64,000 nucleotides of DNA from Acanthochlamys bracteata (GCA_019914995.1 CM034127.1:8184001-8248000), one strand, 5' to 3'. Shown: positions 45,954-59,706, numbered from the stretch's first letter. Notes: generated from the sequence alone by a model not told the origin. Made by a program: numbers and translations.

Positions 45954-47784
45954 GCCAGTTTAAATAGAAGGTCATGGGGTTACTGAAGTCAGAGGGATGT
46001 GATGAGAGGAGGCTTTCTAAACTATCCAATGAATAATTGTTGCTCATGCTTCAGCTTTATTCTTGTTCTAGAGGTGGCACAGATATCCATTGTAGACTAA
46101 GATCAAATCGGTAAGCCTGCTCCAAAGACCTTTTGCTCTGATGGCACAATGGTTGTGATATGCAAGTTGAGATTGTCAGTAATCCTTCGCATGTAAAGAG
46201 GATCATGTGATTATGCAACTGTAACGCAATCAAGGTAGTGACAACAACATCTTCCTAAACTTGCAGCAGAAAGCAGATCCAACTTACCGTTTGTAATGGA
46301 AAAATATAAGGGTTGATTGATCTCTTCAAGAATAGAAGTGGTACGTTTGGTCTTTGTTCAAGGCCTTCAGAATGGTCCATATTCTTTAGAGTTTCTAATG
46401 TCTTCAAACTACCTTGCACTGTATGATCAGAAGACATCCTATTCTGGAATGGAGTATAGGTCTTTCAGAGTTGTCTTACCCCTAAGTCCTAACAACTGCC
46501 AGTAAAGCACAGCTTGCTTCGTTACACTCAGCTTGTGTTCTTGGACCCTCTGCTTCACAGAGTTCGAAGTGGACATGAAGTCTGCAAAATTTGAGGTCAG
46601 TAGGTTGATTAACGATCTTCTCTGCTTGTAGTTGTAAATGCAATAAGGCTTAAAATAGTGTATATGAAACAATAAGCCGTAGAGATGATGTGAATCAAAA
46701 TGGTTCATTTTAAATATTTTATAATTAATAGAGGCATAAATTTCAGCAACTGAAAAGGGAAAATAAGTGGTAATTACCGTATAAGTCCGAAAACATTACA
46801 CATAGAATCATGATGCATGGGTAATAATTGTATAAGAAAAGTAATACCACCTCTATAGATAAAGTTTCCTGACTTCAAAAAAATATAGAAATTAGATGCC
46901 ACTTTCTACAAACAAATGGTAGGAACTTAAAATGGTATGCAACATGCGAAGGTGAACGTATGTCAAGTTCATTGACTTGTTGCTTAGTGTTATTAAGCAA
47001 CATCTTTGGTTTCAAGAGCATAACTTTGCACGTTATTTAACGACTAACGAGTATGTGTTACGAACAGGGTAATTCGGAACTATGTTAAGAGATAACAAAA
47101 TTCATTAACTATTTAGAATGTTTAAAACACAAGTTAAAATTTAAGCTTTTTTTATATAAAAATTTTACTTTTAAGTGGAATGTAGCAAAGTTTTTGATAC
47201 AACAGTCTACGTATGAATGTCGAACAGAGCTCAAATTCAAAATCAAAATCAAAATCGATGAATACAATTTAAAGCATCACAACTGCGGTATAAAATTTGA
47301 CGTTATTTTGATATGTTTGAAATTATTGTAATACTCTTAAACTTTATTCATTTTTAATTTGAGTTTTATGATTAATTTAATAAATTTCTATGCTCTTAAT
47401 CATTTGACACAACTTTAGAAGGTCAAAGCACGTTTGACTTTGTACTAGAGTTTCTGCCCCATCCCTTCAGAAAGATAGAAATCCATCTGAAATTTGTGCG
47501 TAAATATTTCTTTTAGTTCACACGACTCCCAAATTCACAGCCACTATTTTATTTATTTTTTCTTTCACGTTCATTTAGAATTTGTTTTAAATATATAAAA
47601 TATTACTTTTTTTCTTTCAAATTTTTAATTCAATAATTTCATGTATTTTAATTATTATTTTAAATTTTATTATTACTTTCATATTAAATTTATTTTTATT
47701 AAAATTTAACTTCGAATTTTAATAATTTCAAATATTATTTTAAATTTTACTTCTATTAAAATTTATATTTTATTAAAATTTATT
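45954..47784. other. Gene-free stretch
   Basis: No supported gene. From about 47570 to 47780 it is almost pure A/T with TTTTATTAAAATTT blocks, probably a worn repeat. Confidence 0.4.
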
Positions 47785-47793
47785 TATATAAAA
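47785..47793 (+). promoter_or_regulatory. Candidate TATA box of the LON-domain gene
   Basis: TATATAAA lies about 270 bp upstream of the ATG, at the edge of an AT-rich block, which makes it easy to get by chance. Confidence 0.3.
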
Positions 47794-48055
47794 TTCAGTT
47801 AAAGTGTATTCGAAAAATACACGCTCTTATTTTACATTAGCTAGTGAGTTGCTAGTGATAAGCTTCACAACCACGTGTTGTTATCCTCATCATCAATTAA
47901 TCAACCAGAAGAACAACATTATTCACCGCCTCGCCTTCTTCACTCTATCCCTCTCCACCAAAATTGAAATCACCAGAAAAGAAAATGCAATCAATCGTTC
48001 CCTAAAACCATTACCAGTACCATAGACCGTTCTTCTTCGTTTCTTCTCCGTTTCA

Positions 48056-48937
48056 ATGGCCGTCCTACCTCAAGCTATCCCTCGAGCCATCCCTCAAGTC
48101 ATCCCTTACCGCAACTCTCTCAAATTAAAACCACCTTCATTCTCCATTCAATTCCCTTCCTACAAGAATCGGAAACGAATACAAACGATCAGAGTCAGAT
48201 GCTCTTCACAAGATTCTTCTTCGTCTTCTTCTTCAGCGCAGCCATCAATCGACGAAGCAGTTGAGCTGCCGTTGTTTCCGTTACCGTTAGTTCTGTTCCC
48301 TGGAGCGATTTTACCTCTCCAGATTTTCGAATTCCGGTACAGAATCATGATGCACACGCTTCTACAGACAGATCTTCGATTTGGAGTTGTTTTCTCCGAT
48401 TCAGGTGTCGTCGCTGATGTTGGTTGTGTTGCAGAGGTAGTGAAGCATGAGAGGCTTGCTGATGACAGGTTTTTTCTAATCTGTAAAGGTCAGGAAAGGT
48501 TTAGGGTTTCCCGAGTTGTTCGATCTCGGCCTTACCTTGTCGGACAGGTTAATTGGCTTGAAGACCGCCCGCCTCCGCTGCCTGCAAAGCAGGATGATCT
48601 GGAAGGGTTAACTAATGAAGTCGAATCGTATATGAAGGAAGTTATCAGGCTTTCAAATAGACTCAATGGGAAGTCCCCGGTGAAGGATCCGGAGAAAGAA
48701 GGTGATCAGGAGAGTACGGATTTGAGAAGGGGTTTGTTTCCGACTCCGTTCTCGTTCTTCGTCGGGAGCACGTTTGAAGGGGCGCCTAGAGAGCAGCAAG
48801 CATTGCTGGAGTTGGAGGATACTGGAGCTAGGCTCCGTAGGGAGCGAGATACATTGAAGAACACACTCAACTACCTTACTGCTGCTTCAGCTGTCAAAGA
48901 TGCATTCCCCTCTTCCCCATCATCGTCATCTTCATGA
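48056..48937 (+). CDS. LON substrate-binding-domain protein, chloroplast type
   Basis: Intronless, 293 residues. The N-terminus (about 1-65) is rich in Ser, Pro and basic residues with few acidic ones (PPSFSIQFPSYKNRKRIQ, then CSSQDSSSSSSSAQP), as in plastid transit peptides. The LON N-domain follows: VELPLFPLPLVLFPGAILPL, QIFEFRYRIMMHTLLQTDLR, FGVVFSDSG, VGCVAEVVKHERLADDRFFL, CKGQERFRVSRVVRSRPYLV. A helical C-terminal part comes next (LEGLTNEVESYMKEVIRLSN) with PTPFSFFVGSTFEGAPREQQ and a closing Ser run. There is no AAA ATPase or Ser-Lys protease domain, so it is not a full Lon protease. Such stand-alone LON-domain proteins are conserved in plants; whether they help plastid proteolysis or bind other clients is not established as far as I know. 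Confidence 0.93.
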   Translation: MAVLPQAIPRAIPQVIPYRNSLKLKPPSFSIQFPSYKNRKRIQTIRVRCSSQDSSSSSSSAQPSIDEAVELPLFPLPLVLFPGAILPLQIFEFRYRIMMHTLLQTDLRFGVVFSDSGVVADVGCVAEVVKHERLADDRFFLICKGQERFRVSRVVRSRPYLVGQVNWLEDRPPPLPAKQDDLEGLTNEVESYMKEVIRLSNRLNGKSPVKDPEKEGDQESTDLRRGLFPTPFSFFVGSTFEGAPREQQALLELEDTGARLRRERDTLKNTLNYLTAASAVKDAFPSSPSSSSS

Positions 48938-51476
48938 TGCAAAGGTTAGTTAAACATTGGTTTGAGCACGATTGAGGGGAAGCTTGTTTGAGAGAGGGTA
49001 TTATTTCTTTCCCTTAACGACCTTGTATGAATGTTATCAGCATGAAACAGGAGGCAATCTTGCTTTGTAAATGATATGTATAACCCTAGTCTCATGTTGG
49101 TAGATTTTGCTTCATAGGGTCAAGTTATTTGCACCTTGTGTAATTATCTGAAAAAATATTTGCTATTGCTTTTGGACAAATTGTGTTTGGAATTAACATA
49201 GAGCAACAGGAGAAATCATAACAAAACAAATTTGCACAAAATTATTTTGCTAGGTAATGTTAGGACTGTTTGGAGTAGGGAGAGTGGCTAAGACTTAAAC
49301 TTGGAGGAATTTACTTGTCCGCATTTTAAACTAGATACATTCCTGAATGGCAACTCTCCACAACTCTCCTTTACTTATGGGCATCCTAGTATGGCCTTAG
49401 TGGAAGTAGACAGAGAGTCATGAGCGAGATCCTAGAAGTTATTACAGACAATTTGTTTTGATTCATTAATTGGAATCCACATCTAATAGACTCTCTCATT
49501 TGTAGAGCGGCTTTAGCTCAGTTTCCTTCATATAGTGAAAGAAAGAGCCTGATCAAGTATTTGAATTCCTAAAATAATTCCATGAAAGGTTCTGGGAGTG
49601 TCTTATGGAATGATTTTTAAGGCTTTTTTATTTATTTATTTTTTAATTTTGGTACTTGCGTCTTCGTAACTTCATTTCTTAGAATGCAAGTTACTGGAAC
49701 ATCTGCTGTATGTTGTAGCCTCAGAAATACTTTAGGATCAAGTTCTGCTAAAGAGACCAAGAGTCCACTATCTTCCATTTCACATCCACATTTGGGTGCC
49801 TCGAATGATTTGCATTGTTTGAAAGTCTAGTTCAAATATACCCAATTGATGCAATTGTTTCTAAGAAGGTTATAGGATTGATGTTTCAACTGTTCATATC
49901 ATTCGAAACATATGATGTGCTAATGCAATGATGGTCGAAGGTCATTTGAGCCTACAGTTGCCATAATTTAGTTTGCAGCAAATCTAGGTACTTATGAAAT
50001 TAGGTAGTTACAATAGAAGAAGTCATTTATCATCATCTTAAAGCTGATAATAGCAATAGCTTGCAAGTCTTAAACCAACACCTTTCTACCATGTTAATTG
50101 CACTTTTCGTGATTCCCTGTGGTTTGTTGAAGTCCAAAGTCAACTTAGGAGTCTGCTGAGAGCCATTGAGGTTGCAATTTCTAGTCTCATTACCATATTT
50201 TCCTTTTAGAACTTACGTATTCTCTAACATCACCATAGAGAATGGAAGGCATCAACCGTGATTCTTAAGTTGTACTTCAATTATGGCGTTGCATGCTAGG
50301 TATTGTGTTATCATTTCCAGAAACAGATGCAGATGCTTTATCTTGAGCTTGCAACTGCGATACCAATTTACTGAATCTGATTAAAAGTTGCTGGTTACAA
50401 CAGTTTACAGTATGACATCGTGATACTGAAATCAAGCGTACAGCTTCGTGTCTCTGAATTATGTAAATAAGATGGTGATTTTCGTCAGGCTCTATTCATT
50501 CTATTACTTGATCGTCCATGTGGGAATCGAGGCCAAGGTAGTCCCCGACAGACTTCAGAAACAGAGATCATTGTTAATCCAGAACCGTCAATAAAGTGGT
50601 CATCTTAGAAACCTTAAACTTTAACATTGTTAAATAATCATCTAATCAGTGCTACACCTGTACGTAACTCAGCATGGAAAAAATTTCTAGATACGGGATT
50701 AAGGGGCCTTTGGCGTCTGAAATTACTTTTCAATTTTTTCAGTTTATATTTTTTAATAAATTTTTATAATATTTTATAAAATTTATTTAAAAATTTAAAA
50801 TATTTAGAAAATTTTATATGATCAAATCTTATTATTATTACTTTTTTATTTTTTTAAATAAAAAATAAATTTTATTTTTAAATAAAAAAATATTTTTCAT
50901 TTTAAAAAAATATTTTTTAAAAGCACTTTAGTCAGCGTCCCCTCTTTATAGCCAAAATGTATGGCGTTGGAGTCGTCTGAGTATAACAAAATGTAGCAGA
51001 CGATGTACTTCCACATGTAATTGATGATTCAGCTTGCTCAAAAAACCACGAATTTGTTAAGATACAAGCATGAATCATCTATATACAAAGACTAGTGTCA
51101 CGACAACAGCCATTTGAAAGATGTGATTCCAAATCTCTAGCCTGATCAACTTCATTTTTGCAACGTTCAAGTTCTTACATACAGAAAACAACAAGAAGAA
51201 ACTTCACTACAGAAGCTTTTCTGACGTCCTTCACTACATGAAAATACAAACAGTTGTCTGTCAACCAAGAAGCCATTTTCCATGTTAGCATATACGTTAT
51301 GCGATGCTTCCCAGCAACACAGCATCATGTCACCATCGACGCCTGGCTAACCACCCTAACTAGTGGAGAAACCCAAACAATCAAAAGATTTCAAGTTTAC
51401 ATTGAAAATCGTGAAATAAAATTACACAATTCGAAGGTATGCTAGCAAGAGGCACACATTGAAAGATAAAACCTTT
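48938..51476. other. Intergenic region LON-SUN
   Basis: 3' UTR of the LON gene, then DNA without a supported gene. It contains one MITE-like block, listed separately. The right end is the 3' flank of the SUN gene. Confidence 0.45.
50702..50945. mobile_element. AT-rich MITE-like block
   Basis: Left end AGGGGCCTTTGGCGTCTGAA, right end (reverse complement) GAGGGGACGCTGACTAAAGT. The core TTATAATATTTTATAAAATT resembles the inverse of the 32.2 kb family. Ends are worn. Confidence 0.5.
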
Positions 51477-54211
51477 TCATGCCTGCATTGAAGCAGTCAC
51501 GGCAGAACTAGACTCATGACCATGTACCCGCAAGCGATAGATGCATGTAAGGGCTGAGCTCCGGTGGTTGGAGGTGAACTCAAGCCTGACCATATTGATT
51601 GTACCAGCATTTATGGTCCCAAAGTTGTATGTCTGTACATTGCTCTTCTCTAGGTCATATGAAAACTCAGTCAGTAAGACCATCTTCTCCGCAAGCTTGG
51701 ACGGATCATCGTCAGCTGCTTCATACCATCCAAAGACCCTGCAGTCCTTTGGGGCACTAGATCTATCATATGCAACACTCTGCACCAGAAATACATTAAT
51801 TGGTATTACCAAAAATTAACAAAAGTTTTTCAAATAGAGTAGACAAAAAAGGTGGAAATCTGGCAACTCAGCCTGATGCTGTTTAAATCTAGCTCACTTG
51901 GGCAGTTTACTTTGCATTTATATTTCTCCATTTAAAACATGCAAGCTTTTGCCAACATCCTTTACTTTATCATATATATTATTATGCTAATGCTCATGTC
52001 ATTGCTCTAGTTATCCTCCACAGCCCTTTCATTGCGAACACGTACTATTGTTGCTTTTACTATATAACAAAAAACGTACTTGCAAGGAAAATAAGGATAT
52101 ACAAGAAGTGTGAATGGGTAAAGTTGGACAGATCAAGTTAGCCTAAAGACAAAAAAAAAAAGTAAAAAAGAAGGCTAGGTGCATATGAAATCAATGAAGA
52201 TTAGTTGGTGAAAGTAATTTACAACAATCCACAGAATAACAGAGCGTAACAAATTACTCATGCACTTTAGCAACAGAAAACCTCAAAATGTCTAGATTTG
52301 TAGAAAGTGTGCAACAGTCCAATTAGCTTGATTGGTGGTCTTGTTTATATCAGAAGCACAAAATCTCACAAACTAATAGTACAAGAGCCATTCCATTGTC
52401 ATTCCAAATCATATTCTTACTTCAGATAAAAGCTCTTCTTTTGCAGAATTAAAGGGGGTAACATAATAAAGGAGAATCATTTTAGGAGAACCAGAACAGT
52501 AATCTACAAAAAGTAATTATCTCTAAAAAACTATCATCAATATATGATGCTAATATGATTGAAGTGGGCACAGCAAAGTTTGATTTTTCTGAGTTTTCTT
52601 CATTCACTTGATGATCCATGTCTAGTGGGGATAATATTACTTATTGATAATGCTATGACACTCTGACAAAAAGTGACCAACCTTACAATATCATCAATCC
52701 AGATTTTGATGCAGGCTTGCAGCAGTAAAATCATGGCAGAGGACCAGCATATGCAATAATTTGGGATATCATAAGTCATATTTCAGCTTTGTAATAAGTT
52801 CAGACATATGGCTCTACCAGACGATATGAAACATTCACACAATGGAGCTTAACAAAAAACAGCACGACCAGATAAAATCAGAAGTATCAGATATTGTTAG
52901 TGTATGTTGTACAAATCTTAATGCCAAGATAAAGGCGTCATAAGCAACATCTTATCAGTTTTGCAGTAATTAAGATATAATAAGAGCAGACCAAAAAGTA
53001 CCATCAGCTCTATGCTTAAATATGGACCAAGGATATGCAGTAGATAAGTAGCCTTGCATAACCTCCCATCTCCTCATCTACATATAAAAATTTACCACTA
53101 GGAAAATTACCTTAGATACATGCTCCAATGTGACAGCTTCAGGAACTATGCCTGTTCTCAGCCTGATGTCAACAAAACCATTGTCTCCCTGCAAGGGAAA
53201 GCATTGGCCAGGCTCACCAAAACTTGGCTCCAACATTTTCTGAGCATTAGCATGAACATTGTTTCGACCTTTTGCAGCAGCAAACCAGCTGTTAGCTTTT
53301 CCAGAAACAAAGGGCTCTGAATGCCGAACCACCCTTGCACCTCCAGAAGCCAAAGCATAATCTACCATTCCAAGCCCATCAGCCGCATGTTTTTCAATCT
53401 CTTTCTCGACAATACTCCTAGCAATACTCCTAACTTCATCTAGAGTCACGTCTTTATCACTACCATCCAAGCCTCCAGATTTCTTCAACTCATTCCAGAA
53501 ACTCTCAAATTCAGCCCTCGTAAGGAGACCCATGCCATCAAACTCACCTAACTTTCGTTCAAAATGATCAGATTTAGCTCCCAATTTCTTCAATTCCTTT
53601 CCAATTAACTCACCTTTTTCTTCGAGTTGCTTTGTCAATTCCTTTGTTACAATAGCAATCTCACTTCCTATTTTCTTGTCCACGACATCTAATTGGACTT
53701 GCAGCATTTTTGATGTTTTCTTCAAAGATGCCTCAACTTCAGATATATGATTCTCATAATCAAGAACATGGAATGGAGAGTGACTAGCAGATCCAGTTCT
53801 ATCCACCCAGGTCCAAATTGTTTGAACAAGCCATACAAGAGCAGCTATTAGCAGAAGATTCTTTGTAATAACATTAAGAACAGTATGCCATCTGGGTTTC
53901 TCTGATCTTGGTAATAGTTTCCTGCGCCTAGGAGAAATGGTAGAAGCTACCAATCCCTTTTTCAGGTTAGACAGCTCTTTTGGTCTCTCAAGCACTGATT
54001 CCCCTCTAATAGTATGGCTCAGGTCCTTCCCATTGGCCAACTTATTATCAATAGACCCATTGACTCCACCATCACCAAGTACTTCCGAATTGGACTTTTT
54101 CTCGACAACAACGCTTCTCCTCCTTGTACTTGGTCTTGAGTTAGAATCATGTGTTGTTGATGGTTCATTCACTGCTGGTGAGGCATTTATAGCAATATTT
54201 GAAGTAGACAT
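51477..54211 (-). CDS. SUN-domain inner nuclear membrane protein (SUN1/SUN2)
   Basis: Exons 54211-53111 and 51779-51477 (donor AAG|GTAATT, acceptor GTGCAG|AGTG) give 467 residues, the length of plant SUN1/SUN2. A nucleoplasmic N-terminus with basic clusters (STRRRSVVVEKK, SPRRRKLLPRSEKPR) is followed by one membrane helix (VITKNLLLIAALVWLVQTIW, about 114-133). A coiled-coil stretch (about 155-220, KELTKQLEEKGELIGKELKK) leads to the SUN domain from about residue 283 (VDYALASGGARVVRHSEPFV, GQCFPLQGDNGFVDIRLRTG, VPEAVTLEHVSK). The SUN domain ends in exon 2 (RSSAPKDCRVFGWYEA, FSYDLEKSNVQTYNF, VRLEFTSNHRSSALTCIYRL). The known role is to bind KASH proteins (WIPs, SINEs) across the nuclear envelope, forming LINC bridges for nuclear shape, movement and meiosis. 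A 5' UTR intron lies just upstream. Confidence 0.95.
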
Positions 54212-54266
54212 ACCCTAGACCAAAGCGCTTAGTCGAATGCTTAAAGCACAGACTTCGATAGCGGCA

Positions 54267-54737
54267 CTGAAAATTATATAACCAAGAATTAGATAATTAG
54301 ATAATTGAAGCAAATTTTCTGATACATTGATGCAATGAAACGTACATAAACAAAATCAAAATGGACTAATATCTACATCATTCAGACTTTCAAATTTGGG
54401 TTATTTTCAACCATTCTTCAAATGAAACCAAAAAACTTGCACTTCAAAATTTCATTTTCTTATTAGTTTTGTATGGATGAATTTATTGGGATATAAACGA
54501 TGGAATTTTTTTAATTCAAAGTTTCAGGTGAAATTATAATAGTATTCAGGAGCACTACAAACTTCAGATTAATTAAAACTAGAAATGAAAAAACGGCACA
54601 AAAAGAGAGTTCAAGAATTTCAATCAAACTAATCATGAATTCATCCATAAAATAAATACCATAAGAGATTAACATCAATGTATTGAAAGAGAAAAATTAG
54701 AAGAACGAATGAACGAAAGGGGAATGAAATTACTCAC
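54267..54737 (-). other. Intron in the 5' UTR of the SUN gene (predicted)
   Basis: On the minus strand GTAGCCG|GTGAGTAAT (54737) and TATAATTTTCAG|TGCCGC (54267) make a good donor and acceptor. The remaining leader runs 54266-54212 into the ATG. The 54738-54880 stretch is a GC-richer leader typical of a transcription start region. 5' UTR introns are common in plant housekeeping genes and often raise expression. Confidence 0.6.
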
Positions 54738-54899
54738 CGGCTACGGCAGTTGCGAGTGAGATAGAGAGCGCCGCTAAGGAACCGCTTTCCTCGAGATCTG
54801 AGAAACCCTAGGATGGAAATCGAAGGCCGGCGAAGGAGTCACTCCGTATGGCTACCGGAATCGCGGGCAATGCAATTGCTTGACTGGCTGTGGCTGGTA

Positions 54900-55333
54900 G
54901 AGAGAAACGAAATGAAGCGAATGGTTTGAGTCGGGACTGGAGTTCTTAACGAGCGAGCGCGTCCGTTGGCTGGGTTAGATCTAATGTACGAGTTGTTTCG
55001 CACATCCGCGCATTTTGATTCAAAAGATTCGAAGCTTAGATAAAAAGGGGTGCGGTTTTCCGAGAGAGGAAGTAGGAAAACTAACGGTGAGGATTAAATC
55101 TTATAGTAGGAGCACGAGAACCTTGTGATGCATCACGTGACAGCACACCGAACGCGTTCTGGTTCGACTCCCTCCACTCGCTGCTTCTTCCTCTCAATGT
55201 ATTGTATTGTGATCGACAACATGTCACAGTATGCTAACTGAAAATGGTGCGTTATAATTTCACCGAGATAAATTTAGTTGAACAAAACTCGATACGAGTT
55301 GGTAGAACAAACCAATATCAAGTAGTGCCCCTA
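54900..55333. other. SUN promoter region
   Basis: No gene is seen. Mixed-composition DNA between the SUN leader and the left end of the copia element; it should carry the SUN promoter. Confidence 0.4.
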
Positions 55334-55338
55334 GAGAA

Positions 55339-55540
55339 TGTAGAGAATTATACTCAATAACTTATTTTTTTTTATTATATATATTCAAAATTTTAAAAGA
55401 TTAAATATTCATAAAATTTAATCTTTCTAAAATCAATCCAAATTAAATATTTTTATAATAAAATAAAATCTAATCTTTTTAAATAAATTTTTTTTAAATT
55501 AAGCACTCCAAATATAGGAAGAAATTAAATATCCTTATCA
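55339..55540 (-). repeat. 3' LTR of the copia element
   Basis: About 202 bp, TGTAGAGAATTATACTC ... AAATATCCTTATCA on the plus strand, i.e. TG..CA on either strand. A purine-rich GCGGGAGCA tract (minus strand) lies immediately inside, the polypurine tract. It is clearly diverged from its partner and lacks about 15 bp. Confidence 0.93.
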
Positions 55541-58500
55541 TGCTCCCGCAAGATGAAGTTCCGATTGGAGATTTCAATCCTGAACCGAAGAAGAAGGAAG
55601 CGTATCCGAGGAAGTAGTTTGGTGAGTGCGTTAGCCAGTTGATCTTATGATGAAATATGAGTAACGCGCAAAGCACCACTTTGAATTTTGTTCCTAATAA
55701 AGTGAAAGTCAATGGTAACATGTTTTATCCTAAAATAAAAAATTAGATTTGAGCACAAATGTGTAGCACCAATATTATCACAATATATGACAGAAATAGT
55801 TGGAAGTTGAACATCAAGCTCAGATAGAAGAGAGTAAATCCAACTGAGATCAACAGCAGTAGAGGCAACAGAACGATATTCAGTTTCCGTAGAGGAATGA
55901 GCAACAGTCCGTTGTTTCTTTGAACTCTAGGAGATTGGATTGCGGCCTAAGTACACCACATAGGCACTGGTGGAGGTAGAGTCATCTTTATTACCTGCCC
56001 AGTCAGTATCCGATAATGCATGCAAAAATAGAGATGAATCACGATATAAGAGTAATCCGTGATTCAGTGTACCAGATAGATAGCGAAGGAGGTATTTGAC
56101 GGCTGTCCAATGCTCAGTTGTTGGCCGATACATGAATTGAGAGAGCTTGTTCACTAAAAATGTAATATCCGGTCGTGTGAGAGACAGATATTGAAGGCTC
56201 CCAACTACCGTCCGAAATTCTGTTGCATCAGACAAGCGGCATGAAGTGTCAATGTTGAACTGGTGGATAAGGGAGTCATGACGGGATTGACATCGACCAT
56301 TTTGGCTCGGACAAAGAGATCGGTCGTTGAGTGAGAAAAATGACATGATTATGTGGAATAACCTCAACACCAAAGAAGAATGACAATGGTCCAAAATCTT
56401 TTAATTAGAATCGTTGGGTTAGAAGCTCCACAAATGATTAGATCAACAACATAGATAAGTAAGTAAATGAGATGCCCACCTGTGTTAAGAATAAAGAGTG
56501 AGGTGTCCGCATGAAAGTTGATGAAGCCAGAGTCAAGTAAAAAATATTTTGAGCTCGTAATACCAAGCTCATGGTGCTTGTTTGAGACCATAAATAGTTT
56601 TGTAAAGTTTGTAAACATGAGTGGGAAAATCTTGATCAATGAATTCGGGTGGTTGAGCAATGTAGACGTCTTCACATAGGTGTTCTTGAAGAAATGCATT
56701 ATTAACATCAAACTGGCGAAATGATCACCCCTTACTGATGGCAAGACTTAGAATAAGACGAACGATTATTGGTTTAATAACTGGACTAAATGTGTCATTA
56801 TAGTTCACTCTGAGCCGTTGATAAAATCCCTTAGCAATCAGACGTGCTTGTACCTATCAATAGAGCCATCAGATAGTCGTTTAGTGCCAAAAATCCACTT
56901 ACATCCCACAATATTTTGTGAGGAGTTAGATTGAACAAATTCCCAAGTGCCGTTTCGAACAAGAGCATCAAACCCTTCGGACATGGCCCGACGCCATTTA
57001 GGATCTTTGAAGGCTTGGGTCGTATTTGTTGGTTCTAAGTCATCAGAGACGGATAGTTGAGCTGTCAAGTTGAATTTTTTAATGAGCTTGTGAATGTTGT
57101 TCTTGGATCTAGTTTGCATGGGATGGTTGTTTTGGTTGAAGTATAGGGTTCACTAAAAGACTCAGTATGATTGGTAGAATGGGGTATAAGTGATGTAGAT
57201 GGTAAATTTGGACTATTGGAGGGGTCTTCGTGCGGGGGTGGTGATACGTTAGATAGCGTTATGAGTGGCACTGAGGAGGGAGTAGAGTAGGGAACCTGTG
57301 TCAACAGTGGTGGATTCAGGACGGGGAAGATTACATTGAAAAGAGAAAAAACGAAAAACAGATTCAACAAATTAAACGTGACGAGATAAATAGATTTTGG
57401 AGGTAGAATTGTCAAGACAAAGATATGCACTTTGTGTAAGAGAGTAGCCGAGAAAAATACATAGCTTGGATCGAGAGGTAAGTTTGTGAGGTGAATAAGC
57501 ACGAAACCAAGAATAGCATAAACAACCAAATACTCGAAGTTTGGAATAGTTAGGTGGATGGCAAAATATTTTTTCAAATGGAGAAGTGAATTGAATTGTT
57601 GGAGTAAATAGACGATTAATGAGATAAACGGCGGTAGCAAAAGCATGAGACCAATATGTGAGTAGGAGAGATGCATGAGAAAGAAGAGAGAGACCAATTT
57701 CAATAATGTGACGGTGTCGTCGTTCAGAGTATCCATTATGTTCTGGAGTATGTGGGGGAGTGATGAGGTGAGAAATACCATTTGTAGAGAGAAAATTTTT
57801 AAGACTTTGATATTCTCCACCATTGTCGGTATAAAGAGTAATGATTTTATGGAAAAAATAATTTTCTACAAGAGCTTTGAAGCGAATAAAGATGTCATGC
57901 ACAATAGATTTTGTTTCGAGTGAGTAGAACCATATATATTTGGTGAAGTGATCGACGAAAATAACATAATATTTGAAATCATCATGAGATATAATAGGTG
58001 AAGTCCAAACATCAGAGAAAATAATTTCAAGAGATTTAGAAAAAATAAGAGTGGATTTGAAAAATGATAATTTGTGACTTTTATTGCAATGACAATCGTT
58101 ATAAAAAATTATTGTGGATACAGCAGTAGATAGTTGTAACTGACCATTAGATATGATACGTTTGAAGAATTGAAAAAAATGGATGCCCTAGTCTATGATG
58201 CCATTCGGATAAAGAGGTTTTGACACTAGATAGAGCAAGTAATGGTGAAGATTGGATTGGTGTGATTGGCCACTCATAAACGCCATCTTTAGTTCGCACT
58301 TGAAGAAGTTGTGCCCCCATACGAAGATTCTTCATAAGAAAAAATGTGGTAAGAATTCAACGAAAATATTATTGGTGAGGCAAAATTGAGAAATAGAGAT
58401 TAAATTCTTTTTCATTCTTGGCACACAAAGAACATTATTGAGTGTAAAATTATGAGTATAGGAAGGTAGAAATTAGAAAAGTGGAACCAGTGTGGATAAT

Positions 58501-59690
58501 TGGTCAATCCGAGCCATCTCCAATCATAATGTCGTCGGAACCATTGTAGGGAGAGTGAAGTGAGAGATTGTTGAGATCATCGGTAACATGATGGAAGGCA
58601 CCACTATCAAGTAGCCAAGATAGTTTTTACGCCGGTATTAGCTGCAAAGTTAGCTCGTGGCTGCCATGAGGTAAGATTTGTTCTGGATCCGTGATTGATT
58701 GGCACTTGATTGATCGGTATTAGACGAAATGATGGGCACCGCATAGCTGAGTGTTCTTGAGTGCCACATATTTGACAACGGCTAAGATATGGTCTTGGTG
58801 AAGGGCGATCACCATTAGATGTTGGCATGGAGGAGCCGGTATTGGAAGACATAGTGGGACGAGAAGAGCCTGTGTGATCAGAGTTGAAAAAGGGATGAGG
58901 CCTTGAATTTCTGTGTGCTGGATTAGCAGTCGCTGGTGTTGGTTGAGCCTTGAATATTACATTGCGATGAGTGGCTTCAAGAGTGAGGAGTTTTTCATAT
59001 AGTTCTTCAAGTGAGATTGGGGTTTCACGAGCTTGGAGAGCAACAATAAGATAATGAAATTCATCGCCAATACCATCTAAAATTTTTTCAAATAGGTAAT
59101 TGGCATCCATAGGGGTACCAAGTAGTGCAAGTTCATCGGCATACCCTTTAATTCTTCGTAAGTATTCAGTAACACTTTGAGAACCTTTTTGAGGATTTTT
59201 GAGATGACTTCGAATTTGTAGACGGCGACCGCGTGTTGGCTTGGCATAAGTGTTGGCAAGAATATACCAAACATCATTGAATGTAGTGGCACCGGCAATG
59301 AATGGAATAATGTTTGGAGAGATAGATCCAATGAATACATTGAGGATCAACTGATCTTGACGTTTCTAGTGAGTATAAGTTGGATTGATAATTACTGAAC
59401 CATCTGTAGTAATAGCGGGTGGTGGACACGATTTAGATCTATCAATGAAGCCAATGAGATCAAAACCAATAAGAAGAGTGTTGAATTAGAACTTCCAGGA
59501 GAGATAGTTTGTATCATTGAGTTTTAATGGAGGTTGAGTGTCAACTTTGATGGCAATCAATTGTTGATTGGAGTTTTGAGTAATGATAGAAGAATTACTA
59601 GATAATGTAGAGATAGTGGCCATTGAGAGTATTTGAAACTACTGAGTTAGGAAAAAAAATTTGAAAAGAGATGGAGCTCGTTAGAGCAAT

Positions 59691-59706
59691 AGTGGCTCTG
59701 GTACCA
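59691..59706 (-). other. Copia primer-binding site (tRNA-iMet type)
   Basis: Minus strand TGGTACCAGAGCCACT, directly abutting the LTR. It matches the initiator-Met primer site TGGTATCAGAGC except for one T to C change. Confidence 0.85.

Noticed and set aside
46255..46708. Overlapping small frames of 60-89 residues
   Set aside because: No family signal, no splice-consistent extension, and stops in all neighbouring frames.
53937..54218. 93-residue plus-strand frame
   Set aside because: Antisense to the SUN N-terminal coding region.
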